Shown here: positions 12,601-24,756 of the stretch, in pieces
Position numbering within the stretch: the first letter of the stretch is position 1
How the letters are laid out: each line of letters opens with the position of its first letter
Assembly: GCA_947650285.1 (NCBI GenBank)
Contig: CANTFL010000223.1
Location: forward strand, 248,001-312,000
Source: Hyaloperonospora brassicae
Taxonomy: Eukaryota; Oomycota; Peronosporomycetes; Peronosporales; Peronosporaceae
Reading direction: 5' to 3'
DNA: 64,000 nt
Made by a program: the position numbers and the translations under genes
Notes under the pieces: model-generated
Seen by the model: only the letters and a program-made list of their open reading frames with translations
Databases searched by the model: none
Told to the model about the DNA's origin: nothing

Positions 12601-13389
12601 GAGTCAAAAGTGTCAGATAGCTGGTCAACTACTAGAGTACAACTCCTCAAGCAGCACGCTGCATGCTAACATGACGCCAAGTACATGTGTGGACGAAAGA
12701 TGTGTAGCCTGTTTCGTGGAGTTGCTCTGACTCAAGACCCTTGTGACCTCCCAAACCATTGTGATTTCGAGTAGAAAAGCGGCCAACAAACAACAACGCT
12801 TGTCATCATCGCTGGCCCTTGACACGTTTGTATTAAGTCGATCATGGCAGCACGCAGTGAAAGCAGTAGAGAACATAACTTATGCAAGTGCGTTAGCTTG
12901 ACATGCGTGGTTTATGTCGCAGACGGACCGAACAAGTTCACACTGGACTCTGTAGACTTGCCGCAGCATTCGGTGCATTTGTGTATCTTTTTCTTGGTAG
13001 CGTTGTTGAGCATCGAACATTACTACACATTTGAGATTTTTCCGCTACAATGTCTGCGTCACCGAGCAAAACCTGCAGGCCTTCGAAACAGGTGGTGTTC
13101 GCGTACAAATCGGTGAGCAAAAAGAGCTCCTCCCACACACACACACATGACAGCTGCATGGCGCATGATTCGATCAGCTCGAAGTCAAGTATGTTGTATC
13201 ATTCCTTCTTTACCCACTTCTTACTCGATTCGGCAAGATGTGTCACCACCGAGACCAAACCGAATGCTGTCGTTCGCACACAAAGCGCTTTGTGTCATTA
13301 GACCAGCCCAAGAAAAGCTCGTGGAGTGATGAAGGACTAGATATCGACCTCCTGAACGTCTCGTTCGCCACAAGTTGCGTACCACTCCA
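6667..13389. other. 6.7-kb gene-poor stretch
   Basis: All frames are short and none gives a recognised product; stops are dense on both strands. A CT run lies at about 6846-6864 and a GT/T run at about 7158-7180. The part from about 7.5 to 12.6 kb is more AT-rich than the flanks and looks like decayed repeat DNA, but no LTR, terminal repeat or transposase could be identified. One short plus-strand frame starts at ATG 12209 (MSSQILDHIKTAIKASG...) and stops at 12335. Its composition looks protein-like, but no continuation was found. Confidence 0.6.
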
Positions 13390-14387
13390 TCATTGCTCGT
13401 CCAAACCGGTTCTTAACGTCGTAATGCCGTCAGCTACACGTGCTTCGAGTGCCACAATCAGATCTTTCACGCTGACACGCAGCTTTACCGACTCTGCGCC
13501 TCCACCAAGCCACAGGAACGCCGGTTTCAGGGCTACAACATCACTCGCTACGATGACCTACAGAAACGAAATACACGCGCACCGTCAAAGCCAGTTCATG
13601 GACTGTTTACGATAGCCAATGCTCTTCATACCGGGATACGTGTCTTCATGCCAAATGTAGATACGCCGTTGTGCTTGAATCCTGTCAGTTGCTCCGACAC
13701 CTGACCATCAAGTCACCATGTCAAGCACGGCAACAACACCTTTTGCGTACAACCTGCAGCCATCGTACCTCTGCTGGAGCGTGCTGAAAATTGAATTTCT
13801 TCCTGGATGGACGGTCGGCCTCCGGGATGTTGTCACGCACAAAGCGCCGCAGCTGTTCTGCATCGAGCTTGGAGATATACTGCAGGACCACGCAGTAGTA
13901 CCTGCAACCGCAACGACGCAATGGACCTTTGCTCAGTGCAGTGCTCATGCCCATCATGCCCATCATCTCCATCATCTCGTCAGTTCTCCAGTCTTTTGTT
14001 GCAGTCCCTTACCGGCTATTGAGCGGATCCTCAATGCTCTGGTTCACGCATGCCACGTTCTCGACAATAATACTCTTGCAAAGGTGCACAGTGCTACAGC
14101 CGAGAAACTTCCTACAGCACCGCATGACACGTTATTTGTTACAACAAAAGCCCCTCACACAAACGCTCTACCGAACGACACAAGTTAAGGCCTTACGCTC
14201 TCTGGTCCAGACGCCACGAGTAGTAGTCGCTCGGCGCCGTTTGGAGCGCGCTGCTCGTCAGCCTCTCGCGCTGCAGGTGCTGCTTCACGCGCTGTACCCC
14301 TTCCACGTCATCCAGTAAGCGCTCCAGCGAGTCGAGACGCTGCTGCGCGGCAGCGACGCGCGCCGATACTTCGTCAATGGCCGTCAT
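13390..14387 (-). CDS. YbaK/ProX-like aminoacyl-tRNA deacylase-domain protein
   Basis: Five exons on the minus strand: 14387-14197, 14111-14013, 13901-13769, 13700-13632 and 13557-13390, giving 219 aa. Every intron (about 67-111 nt) is GT-AG and the reading frame closes exactly. The order of motifs matches the eukaryotic YbaK/prolyl-tRNA-editing family: an N-terminal helical part, PSDYYSWRLDQRA, HLCKSIIVENV (with the lysine expected in the active site), YYCVVLQYISKLDAEQL, KKFNFQHAPAE, LTGFKHNGVSTFGM and FLWLGGGAESVKLRVSV. Such domains hydrolyse misacylated tRNA or bind tRNA in trans. The exact substrate is unknown. The first exon encodes a coiled-coil-like helix. No single-exon frame exceeds about 85 codons in the conserved part, so the gene is easy to miss. 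Confidence 0.85.
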
Positions 14388-15849
14388 GAGCTGCTCGGCG
14401 AGTTTGTGCGGTTTTGACAGTAGTTGGAAAAGTATACACGATTTTGGGTATTTGGAACAGCCGACGACGGTGACGGTGGGAACCCAAATTAGGATCCTCG
14501 AGACGCGTGCGTGGCCAAAGTGTCCGAGACAAAGAGACCCACTCGCATCGAGGTGCCACGTCGTCGGGACAATCCCTTGTAAGCTTCCACTTTGGTTGCG
14601 GTACCTTTGGTGCACATTGAAGCGACGACTGCTGGAAGATGACTGGACTGTGGTTGATACAAATAGCGAGCGACTGGTGCTTGTTGACGTGCACGAAGCA
14701 ACTCAACGCATGCGAAAAAAAGACTTGACGTAGAATGGGTGTGGCAGGTGTCGGGTCGTCGGAGTCTGTCTCTGTCTTGACACTGAGAAGAGAATTAGCA
14801 GTTCATAAGTGATGACCATTGAGATGCGACAGAAGAGTGTCAAGCGTAAGTGTAACAAAGGCAACACGATACAATGCAACTCACATTTTGATCGGCATTA
14901 GAGGGACTTCATTCTGCTCAAGTGAAGGCACGGAAAAAGAGCACAATTGATTACAGCGCGAGCACTACCGCATTGAGCTGCAAACGCATCAACTTCATGC
15001 GGTACACTAAGCTACATCTTTGCTTGCGTGGCCGAGGAAGGTTGACCCGATTTTGTGCGATGTCCTTGTGATCCGAGATAGCAAAAGTACGCGATTCGTG
15101 TCGTGAGGCGCGGCTCATTTTGAACGCATTGACGCAGAACAAGGTGAGCAAACGTGATTGCAGCTCAAGGATAGCTTGTTATCGAATGACAGGCCGTCAC
15201 TATTGACGCAAAGATGTTTGGAGACAATCACGAGGGCAACGATGTGAACATATTGCCGCTGCAAGCAGAGCAAGGACAAGGTGCAGTAACGCATACAGAC
15301 GCGAGAGAAAAAGAGGATACGTCGGGCAGGAACAGGCGCAAGGATTTGGATACGCACGTAGTGTGTCGTGAACGTGTAGCAGAGCAGTAAACTGTTTCTT
15401 GGAAACACGCAGCTTACAAAGTTGCGTTACTTCAGCTGCGAGAGAGTGACTAGCGCAGCCTCCAGGCAGACGTAACTTACCTACATGAGCAGCTGCATCT
15501 CGGCTTACCCTGGAATTGCAGCAAGCAACAAATTGGGTTGGCAGTCAGGCAGACGATGGAAAACACATCGAGGCGTGTACACACCACATACGGCTCGAGT
15601 GACTCTCTTGTTACAAAGCTGCAGGACAGGCAGTTGCGAGCGCAGTCTCTTGGCCATCCAACTTAGCGACCGTGAAGGTCGAGCAATGATAGCTCGCTCT
15701 TCACACTCAAAGACGCATGAGCACGTTCGCCCTTTTCTTCAGCTTCTTTTGTATGCTAATTACTCTGCAGTTGGCATCACCCACAAGGCATGGACAGGCG
15801 CCGCTAAAGCCTTCCCAAGGCAAGTAGTGCATGTCCGATCGTGAAATAA
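14388..15849. other. 1.46-kb intergenic stretch
   Basis: This is the 5' flank of the YbaK-like gene and the 3' flank of eIF4G. I see no recognisable coding region, RNA gene or repeat. Confidence 0.6.
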
Positions 15850-18800
15850 TCACTTGGTCCGAGCCAACTCCTCTACAAATTGGCCCAGCTCCTCCTGCAC
15901 GCGCTTCCTACTCACACTATCGTCGTTTGGCAGCTCGAGCCACTTGCTGAATGCAAGCGGGGCCACTGCGCCTTCCTTCACCAAGTGCTTGAGCAGCTTC
16001 TTTACCAGATCTGTGTCAAGCGAAAACGATAAAGTTAGGCGCAACATTGCATACATACATGTCGGTGCACAATCAATCATACCGTTGTCGTTTCGCGTCT
16101 GGAAAATGGCCGACACTAGGCGAACTTGGGTGTCAGAGGTACCGCAGAAGCCCGTCAGAAGCATGCATCTCTCAGCCGATAGCTGCTCACCCTCCTTTGA
16201 CAAGTTCAAAATGAACAGACACGTGTATGTCGCGAAAAACGAGTCGTTGAGCAGTGCGTCAGGAATGTTGTTCTCAATGAATGCAACAATTTCTTCGTAT
16301 GACGAGGCGTTGTTCATGTGGTTCACGAGACCGAAAGCAGGCTCCAACGAAAAGACGGCCTCAAGATCGTACTTCTTGATCCACTCCTGCATATCGGTGG
16401 CAGACTGTTTGTAGGACGGAAATACACTCAGTACCGTTATATTCGTCGCACGAATCTCCTTTGTCGCCTTCTCAACACCAGTCGTCGTCAACAGCTTCAA
16501 TGTTTCACCCAGTAGAGCAGCCAAGAAGCCTCCGTCGATCAGTTCGTTCAATGCAGCTTTATCCACTGACTGAAGACACTTGCCCAGAACCCAGTCCAAT
16601 GAGACGCCAGTAAGCGACGGGTTCTTCATAAAACGCATCACAAAATCAGCCATTTGTTCGTGCAGCTTCGGCACATCGCACCAAAGATCACCGCATAGCT
16701 CAATCATTCTCTCGATAGCGTAGCGAATGCCAACAAACGTGAGACTTTTCGTTTCCAAGCTCAACTTTTCGAGCAGCTCCACCATCTTTGCACGCACTTC
16801 TGCCTTTGCGTCGATCGCCCCCTTCAGAATCTCAAAAGCGAACACACAATTAACGTCTTCGTGGTTCATGTGTTCCTTCTGACTCTCGACCAAACAAATG
16901 TCAGCCTCTTTCAAGTCGACAATCGAGGCATACTCCTCTGCAGTCGACTTTGCCTTCTTGCCAATGCTCTCTCGAATTTCATCGCTGAGCGGGGCGATCA
17001 CCTTCGTGTGAGTAGGCGATTGTGGCTTCTTTGCAGTAACTGCTGCTGGTCCACGGCGACTACCAGAAAAGCTTGCGGGAGACGCACTGTTGCCGCGTCC
17101 ACCCTGTCGAGCACTCATTCCGAAATGAGCGGGTCTTCCGGAAGGCCCAGTCTGCACGGAGTCGTCACGAGCTCCGATGCCACGTATGAACGTCACTTGC
17201 TGGTTGTTGCTGCCACGGCTGTTCATTGATTGAGAATGCTGATACACGGGTGCCATCGTAGACCGACCATTGTTGTATGCGTCGCGAGGCGCATTGGATC
17301 GACGGTCCGAGCGAAACTGGTCGCGATCTCCTCGGCCACGACCACCTCCACTTGGTGCACTGCTCGGGGGCGCACGAGCCTCACGTTCCGCCTCCTTCCG
17401 AATTTCTGTCAGCGTCTTTTGCTTCAGCTCCTTTCGCCGCGGTTCCCATTTATGCTGGCGCAATTCAATGACATCTTTGATCATAAAGGTGATACGAGAC
17501 GATAGACGTTTGTCCTTTACCAGCTTGCTTTCTAAGTAGCGGAAGTACGACGGCATGCAGCCTTGCGCACCATGCTTGTCCAAGTCTTTCCCCATCGTGG
17601 TCAGCAATTTGGCCAGTGACTCAATGCTCTCCTCATCTGGAGGATCGTTTGGGTGTACACATATCAGCGTACTGTCACTATTTAAACGAACGTCCATCAA
17701 CTTCATGATGCATTCGTGCATGATGCGCTCCTGTAGCATCCCTTTTCGGTATAGCTCACCGATGAAGCGAATATTACCAAGCATGCGCAACTTCATTATC
17801 AGCCGTTTTTCCTCGTAATCAGTCGCCATTTGTGGCGTGATCTTGCCCTCCTCCTTGTCCCGTCTAAACTTCTGCTCCAGTTCTTCGTATATGTTGTCTT
17901 TCTCGAACTCTTCTTGACAGGCATTCAGCAAAATACGCCTGAATGAACATGACTTCAAAGCAACGCGACTTGCGTGCTCGTGGCTTTCGTAAGGACCGTT
18001 CAACACCTGGTCATCTCCCAAGTCATCCAAATCTTGGCCCGACCAGTAATACTGAGGCTTGGTCGGGTCTTCTTGCACCCACACCTTGATAAATTTATGG
18101 CGGCGGACGCGGACTTCACTTAGCTTCATGTTGGGAGGAATGGGAACAGGCTCGAACTCGTCACTGCTCGCCGACTCCAGCGCACCGCTGACTGTGTCGA
18201 ACGGCCCAACGACTTCCGAGTCAGAATCCGACATAGCCGTCCAGTAGAACGTTTTGTCGTCGTCATTCTGGACGATCTTCAAGAACGACCAGACCTTCCA
18301 ATTCGTCTCAAGATGCACGCATAAATCTGCGTACATGTCACAAAAGTGTGGCTCGCCGACCGCCTTGTCGAAAATGATCTTAATGACAGCTTGCAGCATC
18401 TCCAGACTTTCCATGTTGATGCTAGTTAGTTGTCCCGCCAGGCGCTCAAACTTTTCGCGAGTCATCTTGTTCATAATGCCGTTCACATTCTTCTTCGTCA
18501 CTTCTAGAGTCGAAGTGTTCTTCGTCGGAATCCATCGATTCGCTGACCGCGTCAACGGCTTCACAGGTCCATCGAGAAGAGACAAGTCAGGGGTGCTGCC
18601 ACGGTCCCCACGATCCCCACGGCCGCCATGCTCGGCGCGACCACTTCGCTTAGGCAGGTCTTGCGACCGGGCCCACTGGCCGCCGCCCGAGCCGCCACGT
18701 GATGATCCTTGTCGACCAGTCCCACCAGCCAGCTTGTCACCACGTTCCCAACCCGCTCCACCTCCACCACGTCCTCCGCGGGAACCGCCACGTGACACAG

Positions 18801-20657
18801 CAGCTTCGCTAGTAATTTCCATCGACGGCCAGGTAGAACCTGTTGTGGTAGCTGGAAGGTCCTTGTATTGCTCGCGGAAACTACATCATCAACACACAAA
18901 CAAAACGTGAGGGCTCCATGTCCAAACTCAAGTGCTTACGCACAGTGCAGTACCTTGTCATAAGCTCCAGCGTATATGCCGATTTGCCGCCCGACTTCTC
19001 TTGTGCACCCACGTTCACTGTCGTTGCTTGTACAGGTGCGCTGGCTGGCGCCTTTTGTCGGACATCAGTCTGCACCTCGTCATCCTCCTTCACCGGCAAA
19101 GTCTTCTGCTGCAGCGTTGGCGTCGTAACGTTCTGATCAGAGCGTGTCTTGTCCAAAGATACAGGCTCGGGCCGCTTAGCGGCAATCGCTTCCTCGGCTG
19201 GCTCCTTGGTTGTTTGTGTCTTCTGTTTCGGCGACGAGACTTCAACACTGATAGAAGTAACGGTTGTAGTCGTTTTCCGTGTAGCGGAAGACGCGCTTTC
19301 GCTCGTCTTGGATCCAGGTGTTTCTGCAGCAGCCTCGTCAACTGACTCTGTCGTGTCCTTCGCACCGTTTGTCGCTCGAGTCGACTTTGGCTCCTTGGCA
19401 GAACACGCTGCTGGTTCTGAGTCTCTACTCGCAGTTCTCCTGTCTGGAGATGCTTGCGGCGCCTTTGCAACAGAAGCTGATGTTTCACTCTGCTCCACAT
19501 CCGTCACTGAGGTAATCGGAGTAGGTGAAGGAGCAGCAGGTTTCTCAGCAGGTATCTCAGCAGGCGTCGGTTGCTTCTCCTGTGGTTTCTTCTGCTCTCC
19601 AGCGTTCTTCTGGGTATCTTCCGCTGCGGTTGCTGAGCTCGTGCTACTGGACTGTTTTGCGGTCGACACGTTGCCAATAGTAATGGCTCGACCCGTTTGA
19701 GGGTCAATAATTTCCAGTATCTTGGACTTCCGCTTCGGCGGTGGCTGAACACTTGGCACAGGCATAGGCATACCCCCCATACCCATTGCCATATCTTGCA
19801 TTGGTGGCATAGAGGCATACATGGGATGAGCTCCCGGATAATGAGGTTGGCCTGGACTCATGTAGACTGATTGCATTTGCAGCTGGTGCTGGTAATAGCT
19901 TTGAGCTCCAGCGTTCATGCCGCCTCCAGGCATATAAGGCTGATGCATCACCGCGCCTCGTGGAAGCCCACGCATCCGCAGATGCTGGTGTGGATACTGC
20001 TGCTGGTGGTGCTGCTGGTGGTGCTGGTGATGATGTTGTTGGTGCTGGTGGTGCTGGTGGTGCTGGTGCTGGTTGCCCGGCGGACCACGCATTTGTTGCG
20101 ACATGCCTGGCTGAGTGTGCATGGGGAGAGCCGGTCCGTAGTTCATCGAGCCGTTGAACGCTTGGGCCGTCTGCACACACGAGACAAGAGACGAGAAACA
20201 AAAACAAGCAAAAAAACAAACAGTCAGACAACCACGTCGCACACCAGTCAAGCAAGTCCGAGACAACGAGACAAGTAAAGGAAGGAGGAACGCACGGGCT
20301 GGAGGTTGTAGCTGCCCCCGCCGAGCTTAAACGCTGGCGCGTTGGCGTCCATGCCATCGGGTCCTGGGGATGTCATTTGGGCGTGTGGACGTGCGTCGTG
20401 CTGGTGCGCGCTCTTGGCTCTGTATTCTAATATATGCGTTATGACAGGATCAGGACAATGCAGGATGTCAGTGGTCTGGTTGCTAGCTGATTGGCTGACT
20501 GGCTGGCGGGCGCGCGTGGCAGTGAGCGAGCGAGACACGCGGACGAGTGACGAGGCCTCGTACCGAAATGCTGTGTGTTGCCGCGCGGGTGGGGTAAGCC
20601 GCCGTGAAGGCCGTAGCCTCCTGGGCCAGGGGTGGAACTGGGGTGCTGTGGCTTCAT
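15850..20657 (-). CDS. EIF4G: Eukaryotic translation initiation factor 4G
   Basis: Four exons on the minus strand: 20657-20564, 20426-20296, 20170-18954 and 18880-15850, giving 1490 aa. The N-terminus is rich in His, Gln, Met and Pro (His/Gln runs near residues 95-125), followed by KSKILEIIDPQTG and a Lys/Thr/Pro/Glu-rich linker. The eIF4E-binding helix (YTLELMTSFREQY, Tyr474) is split by the last intron and appears only after splicing. An RGG-rich segment lies at about 510-580. The MIF4G domain spans about 615-870 and starts MTREKFERLAGQLTSIN; it binds eIF4A. The MA3 domain starts near 1125, and a C-terminal helical domain follows. eIF4G bridges cap-bound eIF4E, the helicase eIF4A and the 43S complex. 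In the eIF4E motif YxxxxL, the leucine is replaced by methionine. Confidence 0.9.
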
Positions 20658-21158
20658 GTTTCCATCAAGCGCACGGACTCCCTCAAATCTTCTGTGTGGG
20701 CAACAGACCTCTCCCCTGTCGCAAAAGCGAGGGGGCCGTTCGTGTGACCCAATCGGACCAACCACCCAACGGCGGCTCGTGTCGAGCTGGTGTGGCACAT
20801 GCAACACTTGGATTTTGTATCAGCTACTTACGACTAATGCCTCGCTTGGCGTTATCCCGATCGCTCACGACGGTTTATGCACCTCGCAAAAAGGCAGCGG
20901 CAATTGCCGCGTTCGCGCGCTCTTCTGCTACTTGCTGGACGCGGCGGCACTCCTGCGTCGTGATGGCAGATGCTGGTGCTTGCATGGACGACGACACCTC
21001 GTCCGTACGAGCGTCTGGACGAACACCTGCAGCTCGGGCGAGCTGCAACACATTGGCAAGCAACTTGTCTCAGTACTGCAACCAGTGCGACCATCACTCT
21101 CGTGGAAGCAACCGTATCTTTTCGGAAACGGCAAGTACCGCACAAAAGATACCGTCCG
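20658..21158. other. AAR2-eIF4G intergenic stretch with an unassigned minus-strand frame
   Basis: A minus-strand frame from about 21060 to 20875 (LQLARAAGVRPDARTDEV..., ending FLRGA) has protein-like composition but no good start codon. It could be an alternative C-terminal exon of AAR2, joined through a weak AG at about 21064, but AAR2 already ends in-frame at the position expected for the family. Confidence 0.4.
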
Positions 21159-22881
21159 TTATACCTCTTTGTCGGTCACGATAACTGGCGCACACTCGTC
21201 CATCTCTGATTCCGCACTGAACTCCCAGTGAAAGCGCTGCGCTAGCAGCTGCCGCAGCTGACGAGCCTGCTGTCGGAGCTGCCGCGTCGTTGCCATTCCG
21301 TGTCAAGCGCAGTAACGGAAATTGTCAGTCGTCGTGGTGTAGTACATCCACGACCTATCCATGGAACTACTGACACGTAGCGCACCTGCACTGGGGCCTC
21401 GTCGTCGTCAGTTAACTCGAGTAGAGACAAGAGACACGGACTGAGAAAGTTCTTCCGGGTCGTGTCATCGTGGAAAAAGTCTTGTGGAATCTGGTGACAT
21501 CAGTGCAGTCAGTCGCTGTTGATGTCCTAGTAAGAAGAGACATGAAGAGAAAGAGACAAAGAGAGAGACGGTGGTACGCTGTCAAGGCGTGTTCGGCGCA
21601 CCTGTTTCAATTGCGTTCGAAAAAGTCGGACAAAGGCGACAAAGAGCGGCAGATGAGCCGAAAGCGCTCGCTCGCACGACGACAAGAGCGCCACAAACTG
21701 TGCTCATCAGCATACAGAACAACTGCTTAGTCTTCAGGAAAAGCCCAACATCAGCTACCACGAGCTTTTCCCCCTCTTTCTCTTACCTGTTTCCACTGCT
21801 CGAACGCGGCAAGAGACGACAGCTGCAGAAAAAGCAGAAACGACAGCTGCAACTCGCCGAGGAGACATTTCCAGTCCCCGCGAAATTGCTGCTCGAGCAG
21901 CTCTTCGAGTCTCTCACTGCTTGACAAACAAGACACGAGTACCTGTTGGTTATTGCGGGAGACGCAGCACCATTGAAACGGTCCGAAGCTCCTGCTCTAT
22001 TCGACTTGACTACCTTCGATCCAAGTGATACGCTGTCCTCGCTGCAGCCACGAGATCCGTCCTGGTCTTTTGCAGCAGCGTAAAGCGCACTGTCCGTGGT
22101 AGATCTGGAAAATAAGGGACCACGTTCTCCTGAGATGTAGACGTGGATGCAGCGTCTTCAACCGCGTCACCAGGAAGAAGAATGGCACCAAAACTGACAC
22201 CGCAGTGCTGCACAGACACACATGTTTCTGCCATCAATGTGCCGATGAAACCTCCGTAGCTATTGACAGCAGCAGTCTGCTCACCTTGAGGACCGAAGAA
22301 GAAATAAAGTTAGAGAGACGGCGCCATGTCTTCAGGTGCTGTTTCGGGTACGGTCCCAATCCGCTGTCAAGCTGAAATGCCAGCACAGCACCTACAACAA
22401 CAACAACACGATAGTATACACATGTCAAGTACAATCCCCCGTACTGGCGCCCTCCGCTATCTCAGTATCGTTGCCCAATCGTACGCTCAATGTTTTCGAT
22501 GCTAACGCCTGGTCGTGGGGGCCCCAGCTCCTCCTTCTCGGGACTCCACTCGCGCACAAGAACGTGTGCGTGTCGCTCGACATTGATGAAAAAGCCCTGT
22601 CGGATCCCGTGCTCGTGCTCGCGAGATCGAAAGAGCACAAAGTGGATTCCTAACGGCAGAAACTTGACGCCTTGGAACTGTGCTCCAGTGCGAAAGACTT
22701 CATAGTCGACGCCAAATTCCGTGGCTTCTGGAACGTCGAGACACACGAGAAAGCCGCCGATGCCAGAGCTCTCGTTGCTAGCACCAGGTGTCGATGGTAG
22801 TGATTCTGGCAGTGCCTTTTGCTCAGCGTCCTGGAGCACACGAGAGAAGAGGTCGGCCGTGGAGCCGCTGGGCTCGTGCAT
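21159..22881 (-). CDS. AAR2: AAR2 pre-mRNA splicing factor
   Basis: Seven exons on the minus strand: 22881-22485, 22391-22285, 22207-22014, 21919-21787, 21697-21602, 21490-21386 and 21278-21159, giving 383 aa, the usual length of the family. The N-terminal beta-domain carries ATEFGVDYEVFRTG, FQGVKFLPLGIHFVLF and GFFINVER. The middle carries SGLGPYPKQHLKTW. The C-terminal helical domain carries ERLEELLEQQF, LLGELQLSFLLFL, FEQWKQ, IPQDFFHDD, RFHWEFSAE and the closing ECAPVIV. AAR2 binds the RNase H and Jab1 domains of Prp8 during cytoplasmic assembly and maturation of the U5 snRNP, keeping Brr2 off until nuclear import. All six introns are about 80-110 nt with GT-AG ends. The longest single-exon frame covers only the first third. 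Confidence 0.92.
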
Positions 22882-22988
22882 TGCAAAACAAAGTCAAAGA
22901 GTCGACGAGGCCAGTGGGTACACTGAATCAACATGGCTGCAATATTGGATTATTGGCATTTTGACGGGAAAATAGCTGACGAAACGCG

Positions 22989-23675
22989 TTAATTCGCAGC
23001 GAGCGCTAGGGCGACTGAAAAGCAAAAGCAGACAGACATGGCAAAAGTCGAGCAATGAACAGGAGCGTCCGAAGTGGTCGGAGGTGGCACCGTTCGGTCA
23101 ACGGCTGGGCCAGAAAAGCCTCGAGTCTGGTCTTTTTGAGCCATGCCGTCGTCAGAAACGCTGCCGCTGCTGTCACCATACTGTGACGATGACAACGATG
23201 ACGATGCCAGTGATCCGGAAGCCGACTCGGACGCAATCGACGAGGCAGCTCCAGTCAAAGACATGACGTCAAGTTCAGCTTCTGCAGCCCCACAGACCAT
23301 TGCAGCAAGCTGGGACTCTGTAAAGCTGTTTGCAACACCGGGGTGTGTCGGGGACGACAGTGTGGCCGGGGAAGAAGAGCTGTCGAATCCCGCGCGAGCC
23401 GTCCAGGTGCAACAGGGATCGCCCAGCTCTTGTCCGTTCGATGCACCATCGCTGTCCGAGTCAGCTTGGCACAGCTCTTGTGTCCATTCGTGGCCAGCAG
23501 CTTCGAACGCGTCGCCGAAGTCATTCGTCGCGCCGCCACCGACTGTATTGACGTGGCCCAATGCTGCAATGCCCGTCACTTGGTTGCCATTTGGGATACG
23601 GGCCACGAACGACGGACGAGCACCTGAGCTTGACAGCGTCAACGAAAACGTGCAGAGTCCAAGAGGGAGTTTCAT
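22989..23675 (-). CDS. Temptin-like secreted GPI-anchored protein
   Basis: Single exon of 228 aa from ATG 23675. The first ~22 residues form a signal peptide (MKLPLGLCTFSLTLSSSGARP). The temptin Cys/Cys domain follows: ARIPNG, ALGHVNTVGGG, FGDAFEAAGHEWT, LCQADSDSDGASNGQELGDPCC. A Ser-rich stalk of about 100 residues follows, then a hydrophobic C-terminal tail typical of a GPI-anchor signal. Temptin was named for a water-borne attractant pheromone component of the mollusc Aplysia. Related domains occur in secreted oomycete proteins, where their role is not established. An in-frame extension upstream to 23864 lacks an ATG and is not counted. AAR2 starts 107 nt downstream on the same strand. Confidence 0.75.
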   Translation of the reverse strand: MKLPLGLCTFSLTLSSSGARPSFVARIPNGNQVTGIAALGHVNTVGGGATNDFGDAFEAAGHEWTQELCQADSDSDGASNGQELGDPCCTWTARAGFDSSSSPATLSSPTHPGVANSFTESQLAAMVCGAAEAELDVMSLTGAASSIASESASGSLASSSLSSSQYGDSSGSVSDDGMAQKDQTRGFSGPAVDRTVPPPTTSDAPVHCSTFAMSVCFCFSVALALAAN

Positions 23676-24756
23676 GGCTGGAGGGACTGGTAGTAGTGCA
23701 GAGTTGTCGAGGGCTGGCTGGAGACTGGTCAAAGTCGAGAGAAATTGGAAAGTGACTGCCGTGAAGCTGTACGCGGTGCACTTGCTTGCACTCGCGATAG
23801 CCGTGGCGATGTATTCTCGGTCATGCACCACTGACCTTTCTACCACCGACCGACACAGGGCCAAGATCCTTGGAAAGGACTCTCTGGCATTGTCACTTTA
23901 CGTCAAGGACAGAGACACGGCAAGCGACGTGCAAGCAGTCTTTTTTTTCTATTGACAGCAACATAGTACGCGGACGACCAGTGGGTCATTTGTGTCGCTT
24001 GCGTGCAGTGCATCAGAGAATAATCGACGTGCGGATAAATTCGATGGCTAATGGACAGGAGGAGTGACAATGAAGTGCGGAGGACAGACCAGCACCGATG
24101 GCGTCGTGCTTGATTGTGGCTGCAGCACTCTTTGAGGTGGATCGCATGTTTGTCGGTCCAAACCGGGGCAGATCTGAAGCAGGCGTCGTCCTATCCGGTG
24201 GTCCAGAGATGACTTCTGTTCCAGGTAACAATATGCAAAGGATTTGGACAAAGATACGTTCCGAAGCTCTGAAGTAGCTCGGAGCTGGTCAGCGATGGTG
24301 CACGACCAGTCGATACAATACGGGAGTAGATGCTCACTGGACTGCACGTCGCATACAGGAACGGCAAACGCGTGTACGCAATCGCAGGTCAGCGCGAATG
24401 CACACGACTTTTTGGTCTTCTGAAGTCCCATATTGCCAAGACGCTATGATCCGAACGTGTAAAGACTGGAAAATAACGTGCGATGCCGTCTGTGTCTTCT
24501 CCTCGCCGGGTCTGTTGCACGGACGAAAGAAAGAAAAAGCGCTTTTTTCGAGACGATCGATGCGAGTGAAAAAAGACCTTTTTGCGATGCACCTGCACAG
24601 CAAACACGCTCGCGATCGCGCGACGCCTTTTTTCGATAAAGTAGCCCAGTCGTGCTTTTTGTCCAATCAAGCGCGTCAACGCACGTGCTCCTCACAATCG
24701 CGCAGCTCAAGTCCACGCGACGCCGCACCTTTCGCGACTCGAGCGATCGCCTCGTC
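23676..24756. other. 1.1-kb divergent intergenic region
   Basis: Lies between the divergent starts of the temptin-like gene and the small mitochondrial gene and probably holds both promoters. A T-run is at 23939-23948. No coding region is recognised. Confidence 0.5.

Noticed and set aside
20875..21063. Extra C-terminal exon of AAR2
   Set aside because: The frame is open, but the acceptor is weak and AAR2 already ends at the length expected for the family.
23143..23955. 270-codon plus-strand frame opposite the temptin-like gene
   Set aside because: Acidic mirror of the Ser-rich coding strand; the minus strand has a signal peptide, conserved domain and anchor.
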